Numbered from the stretch's first letter, positions 36,054 through 48,033 are shown. The stretch: DNA of 64,000 bases from Sphingomonas phyllosphaerae 5.2 (GCF_000419605.1 NZ_ATTI01000001.1:3692501-3756500), one strand, 5' to 3'. The notes: generated by a model from the letters alone, not told the origin. A program made the numbers and translations.

Positions 36054-36751
36054 GCCGCCGGCCGCCGATCCCGCGTCAGCGCGGCGAACGTGCGATCGAT
36101 GCTGCTCAGCAACGCCGGACGCGTGACGTCACCGGGATGCACCGCGATCCGCACGGTTGGGAGTGGACGGAGTGCGTGGCGGAGCACCGCCGCCGCCGCC
36201 AACGAACTCAGCGCGCGTGAATCCGTACGGCTGGCCCAGGTGATCACCGGTCCGGCGGCCAGCGTCTCGCCACCCGGCACCCAGACGCGATTGTGGTTTT
36301 CGGCCAGCGCGAACCCGGCATCGACCAGCGCGGCGCGCGCGTCCGGCGAATAGAGCCAGGCGGGCGCGATGAAGCCGGCCGCAGCGCGACCGGTCACGTC
36401 CTCGATCAGTGACTTGCCGCGACGCATCCGCGCCAGCGCCTCGCGACGATCGAGCCCGAGGAACTCGCCCTCGCCCGCGGTCAATCGGCGCGCCTTCACG
36501 GCTGTGAGGCCGCGGTGCGCCGTGTCGTCGCGGTGGAACCAGCCATGGACGAACATCTCGATCCCGACGTCTGCCCAGCCTCGCAGTCGCGCCGCGAAGG
36601 CGGGCGTCATCGGCGCACTGCCCCAATGGTCCGGCACGACCAGCATCGCGAGCCGCTGCCCGACGAACGGCAACAGCCGCCCAAGGAGGGTCTCCACCTC
36701 CCGCTCGAAACGAGGCGAGACGTCGTGGATCGAGGCGAGAAGGCGTTTCAT
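36008..36751 (-). CDS. Polysaccharide deacetylase-like protein (DUF2334)
   Basis: A 247-residue protein resembling DUF2334/polysaccharide deacetylases of the NodB fold. Seen: LLASIHDVSPRFEREVE with the motif-1 aspartate (D10), VVPDHWGSAP, and EMFVHGWFHRDD with histidines fitting the metal site. No signal peptide is visible. It probably acts on an N-acetylated sugar, which suits the neighbouring glycosyltransferase, but activity is unproven. The C-terminus overlaps the end of the glycosyltransferase gene antisense by 46 bases, a real tail-to-tail overlap since both termini read as ordinary protein. Confidence 0.8.
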   Translation of the reverse strand: MKRLLASIHDVSPRFEREVETLLGRLLPFVGQRLAMLVVPDHWGSAPMTPAFAARLRGWADVGIEMFVHGWFHRDDTAHRGLTAVKARRLTAGEGEFLGLDRREALARMRRGKSLIEDVTGRAAAGFIAPAWLYSPDARAALVDAGFALAENHNRVWVPGGETLAAGPVITWASRTDSRALSSLAAAAVLRHALRPLPTVRIAVHPGDVTRPALLSSIDRTFAALTRDRRPAAYADLLTAPRVSITD

Positions 36752-36794
36752 CGAAATGTCACATGCGCATCGCTGCGCAGCAACGCAACCGCGC

Positions 36795-37154
36795 TCAATC
36801 GGCGTCTAGCGCATCCGCGAGCAGTTTGCGGATCGCAGCGAGCGAGGCAACGGGCGCCGGCCGCGACGATCGCGCAGCACCGGCCGCGTCGGCCTGCGGC
36901 ACGACGGGCTCGCGCGTCAGCAGTTGCTGCACGCCCTTGATCGTATAGCCTTCGCGATTCAGCAGCTGGTCGATGCGCTCGATCAGCGCCACGTCCTCCG
37001 GCCGGTAATAGCGTCGGCTGCCCGCGCGGGTGATCGGCCGGAGTTGCGGGAAGCGGCTTTCCCAATAACGCAGGATATGCGGGGCGAGGCCGGTAGCTTG
37101 CGCGACCTCGCCGATGGTCCGAAACGCGGCGGCGGATTTATTGTCCGACGCCAA
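36795..37154 (-). CDS. MerR family transcriptional regulator
   Basis: A 119-residue regulator with a MerR winged-helix domain at residues ~11-80: [25 protein letters not shown] is the helix-turn-helix (region), followed by [19 protein letters not shown]. The C-terminus is short and lacks metal-binding cysteines, so it belongs to the cysteine-free HTH-merR group. It follows ihfA by 5 bp, an order (ihfA-merR) conserved in many proteobacteria; its own targets are unknown. Confidence 0.88.
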   Translation of the reverse strand: MASDNKSAAAFRTIGEVAQATGLAPHILRYWESRFPQLRPITRAGSRRYYRPEDVALIERIDQLLNREGYTIKGVQQLLTREPVVPQADAAGAARSSRPAPVASLAAIRKLLADALDAD

Positions 37155-37159
37155 AGCGC

Positions 37160-37459
37160 TCAGCCTGCGCCGACGATGCGGTCGCGCATCATCTGGCTCG
37201 CACGGAACGTCAGCACGCGGCGCGGTGCGATCGGCACCTCGACGCCGGTCTTGGGATTGCGGCCGATCCGCTCACCCTTGTCACGCAGGACGAAGGTGCC
37301 GAACCCGGAAATCTTGACGTTCTCACCGTCGGAAAGCGCGCCGCACATACGATCGAGGATCTGCTCGACCAGTCGCGCGGAGTCGGCGCGCGACAGCCCA
37401 ACCTGCTTGTGAAGTGATTCGGCCAGATCGGCCCGCGTCAGCGTACCTGCTTGTGTCAT
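37160..37459 (-). CDS. ihfA: Integration host factor alpha subunit
   Basis: A 99-residue DNA-bending protein, exact length of the family. Seen: N-terminal [30 protein letters not shown] (region), [29 protein letters not shown], with the DNA-intercalating proline in RNPKTG and the RRVLTFRAS arm. It pairs with the beta subunit (encoded elsewhere) to bend DNA at promoters and recombination sites. A good AGAGGTAA site precedes the ATG. Distinguished from HU by the [16 protein letters not shown] ending. Confidence 0.95.
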   Translation of the reverse strand: MTQAGTLTRADLAESLHKQVGLSRADSARLVEQILDRMCGALSDGENVKISGFGTFVLRDKGERIGRNPKTGVEVPIAPRRVLTFRASQMMRDRIVGAG

Positions 37460-37485
37460 CGACTTACCTCTACGCCCCCGGAAAG

Positions 37486-37491
37486 GTTATA
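37486..37491 (-). promoter_or_regulatory. Possible -10 element before ihfA
   Basis: Minus-strand TATAAC lies 26 bp before the ihfA start. A weak -35-like GACCGC is 16 bases upstream. Proposed only because fabH and ihfA are separated by 88 bp. Confidence 0.25.
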
Positions 37492-37547
37492 CTTCGCGTC
37501 AGTTATCGCGGTCGGGGCGAATTGTCGATGCAACCCGTCGGTGGCCG

Positions 37548-38528
37548 TCACATGCGAATGACGGCCGCACCCCAGGTAAATCCGCCGCCCATTGCCTCGA
37601 GCACGACGACGTGCCCGGCGTGAATCCGGCCGTCGCGAACCGCCTGGTCGAGCGCCAGCGGCACGGACGCGGCGGAGGTGTTGGCGTGCTGATCGACCGT
37701 GACCACAACCCGCTCAGATTCCAGCGAAAGTTTCCGCGCGGTCGCATCCAGGATGCGGGCATTCGCCTGGTGCGGGACCACCCAATCGACCGCCGAAAGT
37801 GGCAATCCGGCGACCCCCAGCGCCTCCTCCATCACCGCCGCGAGGTTGACCACGGCATGCCGAAATACCTCCCGGCCCTTCATCCGCAGCTTGCCGACCG
37901 TCCCGGTCGTGGACGGTCCTCCGTCGACGTAAAGCAACCCATTATGGCGACCATCGGCATGAAGCCGCGTCGCGAGGATGCCGCGCGCACCCGGATCGGT
38001 CACGGCGTCGACCGACTCGCGTGCTTCCAGCACGATCGCCCCCGCGCCATCCCCGAACAACACGCAGGTGGTGCGATCCTCCCAGTCGAGGATGCGGCTG
38101 AACGTCTCCGCCCCGATCACCAGCGCGCGGCGGTGCGCACCCGCGCGGATCATGCTGTCGGCAACCTGCACCGCATAGAGGAAGCCCGAACAGACCGCCG
38201 CGACGTCGAACGCCACGCAGTCGTCGATCCCGAGCATCGCCTGCACCTTGGTGGCGGTGGCCGGGAACGTATTGTCGGGCGTGGCGGTCGCCAGCACGAT
38301 CAGGTCGATGTCGCCCGGCGTGAGCCCCGCCGCCGCGACCGCCGCTGTCGCCGCGTCCCGCGCCAGGGTCGCGGTGGTTTCACCCTCGCCTGCAATATGA
38401 CGGAAGCGGATGCCGGTACGCTCGACGATCCACTCGTCGGAGGTGTCGACCTGCTCGGCCAGTTCGGCATTGGAAACGCGGCGGGCGGGGAGCGCGGATC
38501 CCGTTCCCGTCAGCACGGCACGGATCAT
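37548..38528 (-). CDS. fabH: 3-oxoacyl-[ACP] synthase III
   Basis: A 326-residue condensing enzyme that starts fatty acid synthesis by joining acetyl-CoA with malonyl-ACP. The active-site triad is visible: C113 in [11 protein letters not shown], histidine in [10 protein letters not shown] (~253) and asparagine in [12 protein letters not shown] (~283). Length is standard. The start overlaps the plsX stop by 4 bases (ATGA), giving the familiar plsX-fabH order. Confidence 0.97.
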   Translation of the reverse strand: MIRAVLTGTGSALPARRVSNAELAEQVDTSDEWIVERTGIRFRHIAGEGETTATLARDAATAAVAAAGLTPGDIDLIVLATATPDNTFPATATKVQAMLGIDDCVAFDVAAVCSGFLYAVQVADSMIRAGAHRRALVIGAETFSRILDWEDRTTCVLFGDGAGAIVLEARESVDAVTDPGARGILATRLHADGRHNGLLYVDGGPSTTGTVGKLRMKGREVFRHAVVNLAAVMEEALGVAGLPLSAVDWVVPHQANARILDATARKLSLESERVVVTVDQHANTSAASVPLALDQAVRDGRIHAGHVVVLEAMGGGFTWGAAVIRM

Positions 38529-39562
38529 GCGGCCGCCTTCGCTTCGAAATGGCGAAGATCCTCGACGATCCGGCGCGTCAGGTCGGCGCGGACCATCTTG
38601 GCGGCATTGCCGATCGCCGTCGCCACGCCGCGCTCGTTCGCGCTGCCGTGGCTCTTCACGACCAGCCCGTTAAGCCCGAGGAAGACCGCGCCATTGTGGT
38701 TGTTGGGGTCGAGATGATGGCGCAGCAGGTCGGTCGCGGGGCGTGAGATCAGGAACCCGACCTTCGAGCGTACCGAACTGCGGAAGGCACGTTTCAGCAG
38801 GTCGGCGACGAAGCGCGCCGTACCCTCGGCCGTCTTGAGCGCGATATTACCCGAGAAGCCGTCGCAGACGATCACGTCATGCTCGCCGCGTGACAGCCGA
38901 TCGCCCTCGACGAAGCCGATGAACTTCATCGGCAGATGCGGCGCCGCGCGCAGCATCTGGGCAGCATCGCGGATTTCCTCGGTGCCCTTCTGGTCCTCGC
39001 TGCCGATGTTCAGCAGCGCGACGCGCGGCGACTCGAGCTCCAGCGTGGTGCGTGCATAGGCCGCACCCATCACCGCGAATTGCACGAGGTTGCGGGCATC
39101 GCACTCGGTATTCGCGCCGAGATCGAGCACGACGACATCATTGTCGCCGAGCGTCGGCAGCAGCGCCGCGAGCGCCGGGCGATCGATGCCGCGCATCGTC
39201 CGCAGCGACAGCTTGGCCATCGCCATCAACGCGCCGGTATTGCCGGCGGACACGGCCGCAGCGGCGCGACCCTGCTTCACGCAGTCGATCGCGACACCCA
39301 TCGACGTCGTCTTGGCGCGACGAATCGCCTGGCTCGGCTTGTCGTCGCCCGCGATCACGTCGGGCGCGTGGACGATTTCCGAATGCTCGGCGAGGTTGGG
39401 GTGGTTCTTGAGCCCTTCGCGAATCGCCACCTCGTCGCCGACCAACAGATAGTTGACGTCGTCGTAGCTGCGGCACGCACGCGCCACCCCGGCCAGCATT
39501 ACCGCCAGCCCCTCGTCACCGCCCATCGCATCGACGGCGATCCGGGACCTGTCGGATATCAC
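38525..39562 (-). CDS. plsX: Phosphate acyltransferase PlsX
   Basis: A 345-residue enzyme that makes acyl-phosphate from acyl-ACP for phospholipid synthesis, acting at the membrane surface. Signature parts: [12 protein letters not shown] at the start, [40 protein letters not shown] and [18 protein letters not shown]. It lies 40 bp after rpmF and overlaps fabH, the conserved rpmF-plsX-fabH group linking ribosome and lipid synthesis. Confidence 0.97.
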   Translation of the reverse strand: MISDRSRIAVDAMGGDEGLAVMLAGVARACRSYDDVNYLLVGDEVAIREGLKNHPNLAEHSEIVHAPDVIAGDDKPSQAIRRAKTTSMGVAIDCVKQGRAAAAVSAGNTGALMAMAKLSLRTMRGIDRPALAALLPTLGDNDVVVLDLGANTECDARNLVQFAVMGAAYARTTLELESPRVALLNIGSEDQKGTEEIRDAAQMLRAAPHLPMKFIGFVEGDRLSRGEHDVIVCDGFSGNIALKTAEGTARFVADLLKRAFRSSVRSKVGFLISRPATDLLRHHLDPNNHNGAVFLGLNGLVVKSHGSANERGVATAIGNAAKMVRADLTRRIVEDLRHFEAKAAA

Positions 39563-39602
39563 TGGATCACGCTCCCGATGTCACGCCTGCAACCCACCGG
39601 GA

Positions 39603-39782
39603 TCAGGCGTCGACCGCGACGACCTCGCGACCGTTGTAGTGTCCGCACGCGGTGCACAGGTTGTGCGGGCGCTTCAGCTCGCCGCAGTTCGGGCACTCCT
39701 GGAACGCCTCCACCGAGAGAGCGTCGTGCGCGCGGCGCATGCCACGGCGTGAGGGAGAAGTCTTTCGCTTGGGGACGGCCAT
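39603..39782 (-). CDS. rpmF: 50S ribosomal protein L32
   Basis: A 59-residue ribosomal protein. The opening [20 protein letters not shown] and the four-cysteine zinc knuckle (C30, C33 in [11 protein letters not shown]43, C46 in LCTACGHYN) identify bL32, the zinc-binding form. AAGGTG precedes the start. It is the first gene of the rpmF-plsX-fabH group; a promoter candidate is about 125-150 bp upstream. Confidence 0.97.
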   Translation of the reverse strand: MAVPKRKTSPSRRGMRRAHDALSVEAFQECPNCGELKRPHNLCTACGHYNGREVVAVDA

Positions 39783-39906
39783 CGCGGCACCTTGATTTGT
39801 CTAGTAGTTCATAAGAGCGGGGAGCCGGTGCACGGTGCCGCGCGGACGATGCGAGCACCGGCCGCGGCAGGCAGCCGGGCATCGGCTCGCATCGCGAAGC
39901 CCCGCG

Positions 39907-39934
39907 CCTATAGCGATTTCCCCGAACGTTGCAA
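39907..39934 (-). promoter_or_regulatory. Probable promoter of rpmF-plsX-fabH
   Basis: Minus-strand TTGCAA (39934-39929), a 16-base spacer and TATAGG (39912-39907) match the same layout seen before ctaC. It would give a leader of about 115 bases before rpmF, long enough to hold regulatory structure, though none was recognised. Confidence 0.45.
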
Positions 39935-39992
39935 GTCGAGCCGGTCACTGCGATCCTCCCTGGACCACTTGAACGAGCGAGAACGCGAAGCG

Positions 39993-40376
39993 ATGCCATT
40001 GCCTGTCACCCTTACCTTCGCCGCGGCCTGCGCCATGCTGAACCTGTGGCTGGCGCTGCGCGTCGCGCGCGGACGCTTCCGCACCAAGGCCATGATCGGG
40101 GACGGCGGCGATGCGCAGTTGCTCGCCGCACAACGGGCGCACGGCAATTTCACGGAATATGCGCCGTTCGTGATGATCCTGGTCGGGGCGATCGAGTTGG
40201 CGGGCGGCTCGCCCACGTGGCTGCGCGCCGCCGCGATTGCGTTCGTGGCTGCGCGAATCGCCCACGCGCTGGGGATGAGCGCTCCCGCGCCCAACCCGGG
40301 CCGCGCGGGCGGCATCGCCGCAACGTGGCTGGTGCTCGTCGCGCTCGCCGGCTGGGCGGTCGCGCTGGTGCTGTAG
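39993..40376 (+). CDS. MAPEG family membrane protein
   Basis: A 127-residue protein with four membrane spans and the MAPEG signature: LNLWLALRVARGRFRTK, then QRAHGNFTEYAPFVMILVGAIEL (residues ~44-66), where the ERAHxNxxE pattern forms the glutathione-binding site in family members. Function may be glutathione-dependent detoxification or be lost. It is divergent from rpmF and convergent with the metallo-hydrolase gene (7-bp gap). The ATG start is chosen for length; no strong ribosome-binding site is seen. Confidence 0.87.
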   Translation: MPLPVTLTFAAACAMLNLWLALRVARGRFRTKAMIGDGGDAQLLAAQRAHGNFTEYAPFVMILVGAIELAGGSPTWLRAAAIAFVAARIAHALGMSAPAPNPGRAGGIAATWLVLVALAGWAVALVL

Positions 40377-40383
40377 CCGCCGG

Positions 40384-41043
40384 CTATGCCGACAGCGCGC
40401 GATCGCTGACGAACATGTTGTGCGCGCGTTCGTGTGCGAAGGTGCTCGGCTTGCCGTGACCGGGGATGAAGGCGGTCTCGTCGCCCAGCGGCCACAACTT
40501 GGTCACGATCGATTCGAGCAGCTGCTTGTGATTGCCCTGCGGCAGGTCGGTACGGCCCACGGACCCCTGGAACAACACGTCGCCGACCTGCGCGAATCGG
40601 GTCGGGGCGTGGTGGAAGATGACATGCCCGGCGGTGTGGCCGGGGGTATGGTAGACGTCGAGCGTCAGATCGCCGATCGTCACCGTATCTCCTTCGGCAA
40701 GCCAGCGGTCGGGCTCGAACACCACGCCGCGGATGCCCCATTGCCGCCCGTCCTCGTCGAGTCGCGCCAGCCAGAAGCGATCGTCCTCGTGCGGCCCCTC
40801 GATCGGCACGCCGAGCTGCTCGGCAAGCGGCTTCGCCTCGCCGGCATGGTCGATATGCCCATGCGTGAGCAGGATCTTCTCGACGGTCACCCCGGCCTGC
40901 CCGACCGCCGCCAGGATGCGCGGCAGGTCGCCGCCGGGATCGACCACCGCGGCCTTCTTCGTCGCGGTGCACCAGATCAGCGTGCAATTCTGTTCGATTG
41001 CGGTGACGGGGATGATCGCGGCGCGCAGCGGGGTATCGGTCAT
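40384..41043 (-). CDS. Metallo-beta-lactamase fold hydrolase (glyoxalase II-like)
   Basis: A 219-residue MBL-fold protein. The dinuclear metal site is LLTHGHIDHAGEA (H61, H63, D65, H66), followed by HTPGHTAGHVIFH and, near the end, FIPGHGKPSTFAHER. This matches the short GloB-like group of thioester hydrolases rather than true beta-lactamases; the long substrate-binding domain of classical glyoxalase II is absent. The start MTDTPLRA is preferred; the region upstream lies towards the divergent pabB gene. Confidence 0.88.
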   Translation of the reverse strand: MTDTPLRAAIIPVTAIEQNCTLIWCTATKKAAVVDPGGDLPRILAAVGQAGVTVEKILLTHGHIDHAGEAKPLAEQLGVPIEGPHEDDRFWLARLDEDGRQWGIRGVVFEPDRWLAEGDTVTIGDLTLDVYHTPGHTAGHVIFHHAPTRFAQVGDVLFQGSVGRTDLPQGNHKQLLESIVTKLWPLGDETAFIPGHGKPSTFAHERAHNMFVSDRALSA

Positions 41044-41140
41044 TCGAGGCTCCAGCCCGGTGAAGCGCGGTGCTAGCCGCCGCCAGCGCTCCACGCAACG
41101 CAGCTTGCCGTAGCGGTCGCGCACAGGCATTTGTCAGGTG

Positions 41141-44135
<2,995 letters not shown>

Positions 44136-44357
44136 CCGCGGCGGGCAGCCGCCACACACACGCGCTTTTCGAAACGATCGCTTTCCGCACCCGTGATGGT
44201 GCGGCAGCGATGCTGTCGCTATATCGCCGATGAACGAGCAGCCCAGCCGGCGTTCAGGCACGTAAGCCGAAAGTGATCCCCTCGTCGCACCGGCCTTGGC
44301 CGCGCGGCGATGCAGGATCGACATGCCGCCCCAGCGGCCAAGGAAAAGAGAGCAAGA
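44136..44357. other. Intergenic gap before a small membrane gene
   Basis: The 222 bp between the aminotransferase and the 49-residue gene contain no recognised RNA, hairpin terminator or gene. It presumably carries the promoter for the small gene, but no -35/-10 pair could be chosen with confidence. Confidence 0.4.
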
Positions 44358-44507
44358 ATGACCCGCTTCATCAAATCGAGCTTCGCATGGCAGTTTGTCG
44401 GCGGCTTCATGCTCGGCGCCATGGGCATGATGGCGGCGCATGTGGCCCAGCCCGAAGCCCCTGCCAACGCCTATGCGGCGACCGCCGCCTCGCACGCGGC
44501 TCGCTGA
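44358..44507 (+). CDS. Small membrane protein, 49 residues
   Basis: The product begins MTRFIKSSFAWQF and has one glycine/methionine-rich hydrophobic span (VGGFMLGAMGMMAAHVA) followed by an Ala-rich tail ending ASHAAR. The span could be an inner-membrane anchor or a signal peptide. The purine-rich AGGAAAAGAGAGCAAGA ahead of the ATG acts as a ribosome-binding site. It ends 37 bp before msrA. No known family is recognised; coding is supported by the ribosome-binding site and the membrane-like composition. Confidence 0.6.
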   Translation: MTRFIKSSFAWQFVGGFMLGAMGMMAAHVAQPEAPANAYAATAASHAAR

Positions 44508-44544
44508 TCTAGCGGAAGGTCGAAGCCAGCCCCATATCAATGGC

Positions 44545-45198
44545 ATGAAGCGCCCCTTGCTCCCGATGGCGGCCTTGCCGCTGCTCCTCGCCGCTTGCGG
44601 TACCGCGCAGGCCGAGCGGGCCGTTCCGATCCCGGCCGCAGCGCATGATGTGCCGGCTGCACGGGGCATGCAGACCGCGATACTCGCTGGCGGCTGCTTT
44701 TGGGGTATGGAGGCGGTGTTCCAGCAGGTGAAGGGCGTGCGCGACGTCGTCGCCGGCTATGCGGGCGGCACGCCACAAACCGCCAATTACGAAGCGGTCA
44801 GCAGCGAGGCGACGCGGCACGCCGAGGCGATCAGGATCAGCTATGATCCGCGCGTGGTCAGCTACGCGACCCTGTTGCGCGTCTATTTCTCGATCGCGCA
44901 CGATCCCACGCAGTTGAACCGGCAGGGCCCGGACAGCGGCACCAGCTATCGTTCGGCGATCTTCCCGCAGAATAATGCGCAGCGTGCGGTCGCAGCGGCC
45001 TACATCAAGCAGCTTGGCGGGACACACGCCTATCCGCGGCCGATCGTGACGCGCATCGAGAGCGGGGGCTTCTACCCGGCGGAGGCCTATCATCAGGACT
45101 TCTTCCGCAAGAATCCGACACATCCGTACATCGTGCGTTGGGACAAGCCGAAGGTAGCGGGATTCAAGGCTGGCTTCCCGCAACTGGCGATGCGCTAA
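44545..45198 (+). CDS. msrA: Peptide-methionine (S)-S-oxide reductase, predicted lipoprotein
   Basis: A 217-residue MsrA that reduces methionine-S-sulfoxide in proteins. The catalytic motif GGCFWGMEAVF sits around residue 51, followed by the family landmarks YAGG, EAVSSEATRHAEAIRI and AEAYHQDF. It starts with a lipoprotein signal peptide (lipobox LLLAACG, C18), so it should work in the periplasm attached to a membrane. Apart from the lipobox, the catalytic cysteine is the only cysteine: the usual C-terminal resolving cysteines are missing. The first ATG after the previous gene fits the signal peptide. Confidence 0.92.
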   Translation: MKRPLLPMAALPLLLAACGTAQAERAVPIPAAAHDVPAARGMQTAILAGGCFWGMEAVFQQVKGVRDVVAGYAGGTPQTANYEAVSSEATRHAEAIRISYDPRVVSYATLLRVYFSIAHDPTQLNRQGPDSGTSYRSAIFPQNNAQRAVAAAYIKQLGGTHAYPRPIVTRIESGGFYPAEAYHQDFFRKNPTHPYIVRWDKPKVAGFKAGFPQLAMR

Positions 45199-45207
45199 AA
45201 CGCGCTC

Positions 45208-45255
45208 CGTCATACCCGGTGTTCACCTGGCGCAGGCCGGGATCCGGTCGGCGGG
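45208..45255. repeat. Possible degenerate REP-like palindrome
   Basis: The stretch around GGCGCAGGCCGGGATCCGG with CATACCCGG upstream resembles the short palindromic CGTCATCCCGG...CCGGGATCC elements scattered in sphingomonad intergenic DNA. It lies between the convergent msrA and Trm112-like genes. Only one imperfect copy was noticed, so the call is tentative. Confidence 0.3.
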
Positions 45256-45330
45256 AGTCTGGTGGCGAAACATCGTCCGTCATCATCAACATCCGGGTAG
45301 GGCCCCGGCGCAATAACAGCCGCGGGAGCG

Positions 45331-45504
45331 TTATACGGCGAGCGGGCGCGCCTCTTCCACCAGCAGGACCGGTACGCCATCGCGCACCGGATAGGCCACA
45401 CCCGCCGCCTCCGACACCAGCTCCTGCCGCTCCACATCGTAGCGCAGCGCGGTACGCGTCGCCGGGCACACCAGCCGTTCGAGCAACCACGCGTCGAGCG
45501 TCAT
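45331..45504 (-). CDS. Trm112 family small protein
   Basis: A 57-residue protein with the compact Trm112/YcaR pattern: [20 protein letters not shown], then a hydrophobic strand ([18 protein letters not shown]). Trm112 proteins stabilise methyltransferases in eukaryotes; bacterial short forms have no proven partner. Only one cysteine is present, so a full zinc ribbon is not formed. It starts with an ATGA overlap on the LON-domain gene, so it is made from the same message. Confidence 0.85.
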   Translation of the reverse strand: MTLDAWLLERLVCPATRTALRYDVERQELVSEAAGVAYPVRDGVPVLLVEEARPLAV

Positions 45505-46124
45505 TGCAGCGTCACCCGCTCCTCGCCGTCATGGCGACCGAAGAACTGCATCAACTGTACCAGCAGTTCGGCACGCGTCGCGAGATCGGGTGCCTCGAGC
45601 AGCGCCTGCTTCGCGGCGACGTCGAACGGCGCAATCTGCGCGACCCCGTTCACGAAGCTCATATCATCGAGCCGCCCGACGGCTTTCCAGTCGACCGCAT
45701 AGCCATGCGCCTCGGCGAAGCGGCGCGATTCCAGTTCCAACGACGCACGTGCGCCCAGCGACAGCGTTTCTTCGTCGGCAAGCGGCAGCAGTTCGGCCTC
45801 GACCTGCCGGAACGGCGTGGTGACGACCAGCTCGCGACGCAGCCGGAACAGCGAAACGCCTTGCAGGATCACGTTGTAGCGCCCGTCGTCGAGCGCCTCG
45901 ACCTCGGCGATCTTGCCGACGCAGCCGATGTCGAACAGCGCGGGCGTCGCCGCATCGTCGCTGTCCGGACGTGGCTGGATCATCGCGATGCGGCGGTCGC
46001 GTGCCATCGCGTCGGACACCATCGCACGATAGCGCGGCTCGAAGATGTGCAGCGGCAGGTGCAGCTGCGGGAACAGCAACGCGCCCGGCAGCGGGAAGAT
46101 CGAGAGCCGCGTCAGGCCGGTCAT
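45501..46124 (-). CDS. LON peptidase substrate-binding domain protein
   Basis: A 207-residue protein with the LON N-terminal (PUA-like) domain and no ATPase or protease part. Seen: [30 protein letters not shown] at the start (region ~7-36), [24 protein letters not shown]. Its function is unknown. It begins with an ATGA overlap on the thioredoxin gene and ends by overlapping the Trm112-like gene, so the three form a coupled chain. Confidence 0.9.
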   Translation of the reverse strand: MTGLTRLSIFPLPGALLFPQLHLPLHIFEPRYRAMVSDAMARDRRIAMIQPRPDSDDAATPALFDIGCVGKIAEVEALDDGRYNVILQGVSLFRLRRELVVTTPFRQVEAELLPLADEETLSLGARASLELESRRFAEAHGYAVDWKAVGRLDDMSFVNGVAQIAPFDVAAKQALLEAPDLATRAELLVQLMQFFGRHDGEERVTLQ

Positions 46125-47032
46125 CCGAACAGGATCGCCGACAGCCGCCGGCGCTGCGCCGACACCCACGGATCCTCCAGTCCGACGACCTCGAACAGCT
46201 TCAGCAATTGCTGCCGCGCTGCGCCGTCGTTCCAGTCGCGCTCCGCGGCGACGATCGACAGGAAGCCGTCCGCCGCCGCGTCACGCTGGCCGGCCGCCAT
46301 GCGCGCGTTGGCAAGGTCGTAGCGCGCCTGGAGATCGTCCGGGCTCGCCGCGACCGCCGCCTCGAATGGGGCGAGGTCGTCGACGGCGGGTGCCGACTTC
46401 GCGAGTGCCAGTGCGGCGGCGGCGCGCGCGATATCCGGCATCTTTGCGACATCTTCGGGCAGGGCGGCGATCGCTGCCTCGGCTTCCTCGACCGCCCCGG
46501 CGGCGACCAGCGCGCGGATGCGGCCGGAGAGCACCGCATGATGATCGGGCGCCATCTCCATCAGCTGGTCGAAGATCGACAACGCCCGAGCCGCGTCGCC
46601 CTCCGCCAGCACCTGCTCGCCCATTGCGATCAGCGGCTCGAGTTCGGCGTCCTGCGACTGCGCCTCGCCCTCGATCGGCAGCTGGCGCAGCAGTTGATCG
46701 AGCATCGTCTTCAGCTGCGATTCGGTACGCGCGCTGGTCAGGTCCGCGACCAACTGCCCCTGGAACATCGCGTAGACGGTCGGCATCGAGCGAATCTGGA
46801 ATTGCGCGGCGATGAACTGGTCCTTGTCGGTATCGACCTTGGCCAGCACGACGCCCTGATCGGCATATTCGGCCGCGACCTTCTCCAGCACCGGCGTCAG
46901 CGCCTTGCACGGCGCACACCATTCCGCAAAAAAGTCGACGATCACCAACTTGGTCATCGACGGATCGACGACATCCGCACGGAATCGCTGGACGGCTTCC
47001 TTCTGTGCCGGGGACATGCCTAACGTGGCCAA
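46121..47032 (-). CDS. Thioredoxin-TPR protein (YbbN/CnoX-like co-chaperone)
   Basis: A 303-residue protein with an N-terminal thioredoxin domain carrying WCAPCKAL (C39, C42) and a C-terminal region of tetratricopeptide-like repeats (residues ~125-300). The fusion is that of YbbN/CnoX, a redox holdase linking to GroEL and DnaK. E. coli CnoX lacks the active CxxC, whereas this form keeps it, so disulfide activity is likely. First gene of the chain with the LON-domain and Trm112-like genes. Confidence 0.92.
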   Translation of the reverse strand: MATLGMSPAQKEAVQRFRADVVDPSMTKLVIVDFFAEWCAPCKALTPVLEKVAAEYADQGVVLAKVDTDKDQFIAAQFQIRSMPTVYAMFQGQLVADLTSARTESQLKTMLDQLLRQLPIEGEAQSQDAELEPLIAMGEQVLAEGDAARALSIFDQLMEMAPDHHAVLSGRIRALVAAGAVEEAEAAIAALPEDVAKMPDIARAAAALALAKSAPAVDDLAPFEAAVAASPDDLQARYDLANARMAAGQRDAAADGFLSIVAAERDWNDGAARQQLLKLFEVVGLEDPWVSAQRRRLSAILFG

Positions 47033-47073
47033 GGGGCGCTCCTGAAATTGCTCGGCCCCTTATGTGGGAAGGC

Positions 47074-47097
47074 GGCGGGGGATACAAACCCCCCGCC
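47074..47097 (-). terminator. GC-rich hairpin after the TorF porin gene
   Basis: An 8-bp stem (47074-47081 with 47090-47097) around an 8-base loop lies just past the porin stop. On the minus strand no U-tract follows, so it is a weak terminator or just a GC-rich hairpin. Confidence 0.35.
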
Positions 47098-47109
47098 CCT
47101 CCCCGCGCG

Positions 47110-47973
47110 TCAGAAGGCGGCGGTCACTGCGAAGACGACCTTAGCGTCGGCGATCGAGCCGTTGCCGTCCTGCCCGCGGCTGAAGCTCGGCTGGAGATAC
47201 GCGGCCTTGCGGTCGGTGATGTTGGTGTCGACATAGGCGACGCCGACCGTCAGCGGCGTGCTGGGGATCGTATAGTCGACGCCCAGCAGCCAGTCGGCAT
47301 AGGCGCCGGTCGGCGCGACACTGGTCGCGAACGGCCCCAGGCCCTTGTTGCCGCTCGACGCGCCGATATGCGCCTTGGCCGTCAGCCCGGTGTTCGGGAT
47401 CGCCGCGGCGGCGTCGCCCCAGACGTAGAGGTTGTCGCCCTTCGCGCCCGGGTTGCTGTAGCCGGTGCCGGCGCTGTAATCGACCTGGGAGGCGACGAAC
47501 CCGTTCGCCGACCAGGCGCCGAGCGCCTCCTGCTTGGGCGCATAGGCAACACCCGCGGTCAGGCTGACCGGGCCGGCGGTGCCCGACAGCTTGGCGTAGG
47601 GCTCGATGAAGTCGGTGTTGTCGAAGCCGCCGGGATACATGTACCAGGTCGCGCCGACGTCCAGCGTGCCGCCGCCGACCGGGAGCTTGTAACCCGCGAT
47701 CAGGTCCAGCTCCATATTGGCGCCACCGAACGTGCCCCAACCGGCAAGATTCGAGCCCCAGGTGCCAATATAGATGCCGCTTTCGTGCGCGATCGTGAAA
47801 CCGCCCTGCACCGCGAGGTTCTCGTCTGATTGCGAGACGCCACGAAAGCGATAGTCGCTGACCAGCCCCACCGAACCGGACACGGTAACCGCCTTGGGGG
47901 GTGCCTCTTCCTGCGCAGCGGCGGGAATGGCGGCCAACATCGCGATGGCGGAGAGTAGGAATGCGTACTTCAA
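47110..47973 (-). CDS. TorF family putative porin
   Basis: A 287-residue exported protein. After a signal peptide (to about AAIPAAA|Q, residue 20) comes the TorF-family start VTVSGSVGLVSDYRFRGVSQSDENLAVQGG (region) and alternating barrel strands, ending with the terminal phenylalanine VTAAF. Proposed to form an outer-membrane pore; solute unknown. The start is a TTG preceded by AGGGAGG at a good distance; no ATG in frame gives a complete signal peptide. Confidence 0.88.
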   Translation of the reverse strand: MKYAFLLSAIAMLAAIPAAAQEEAPPKAVTVSGSVGLVSDYRFRGVSQSDENLAVQGGFTIAHESGIYIGTWGSNLAGWGTFGGANMELDLIAGYKLPVGGGTLDVGATWYMYPGGFDNTDFIEPYAKLSGTAGPVSLTAGVAYAPKQEALGAWSANGFVASQVDYSAGTGYSNPGAKGDNLYVWGDAAAAIPNTGLTAKAHIGASSGNKGLGPFATSVAPTGAYADWLLGVDYTIPSTPLTVGVAYVDTNITDRKAAYLQPSFSRGQDGNGSIADAKVVFAVTAAF

Positions 47974-48033
47974 TGGAACCTCCCTTGTGGCAGAGGCTCC
48001 TCCTGCTTGTGTCCCGCGCTGCTCTCCCCCGCC

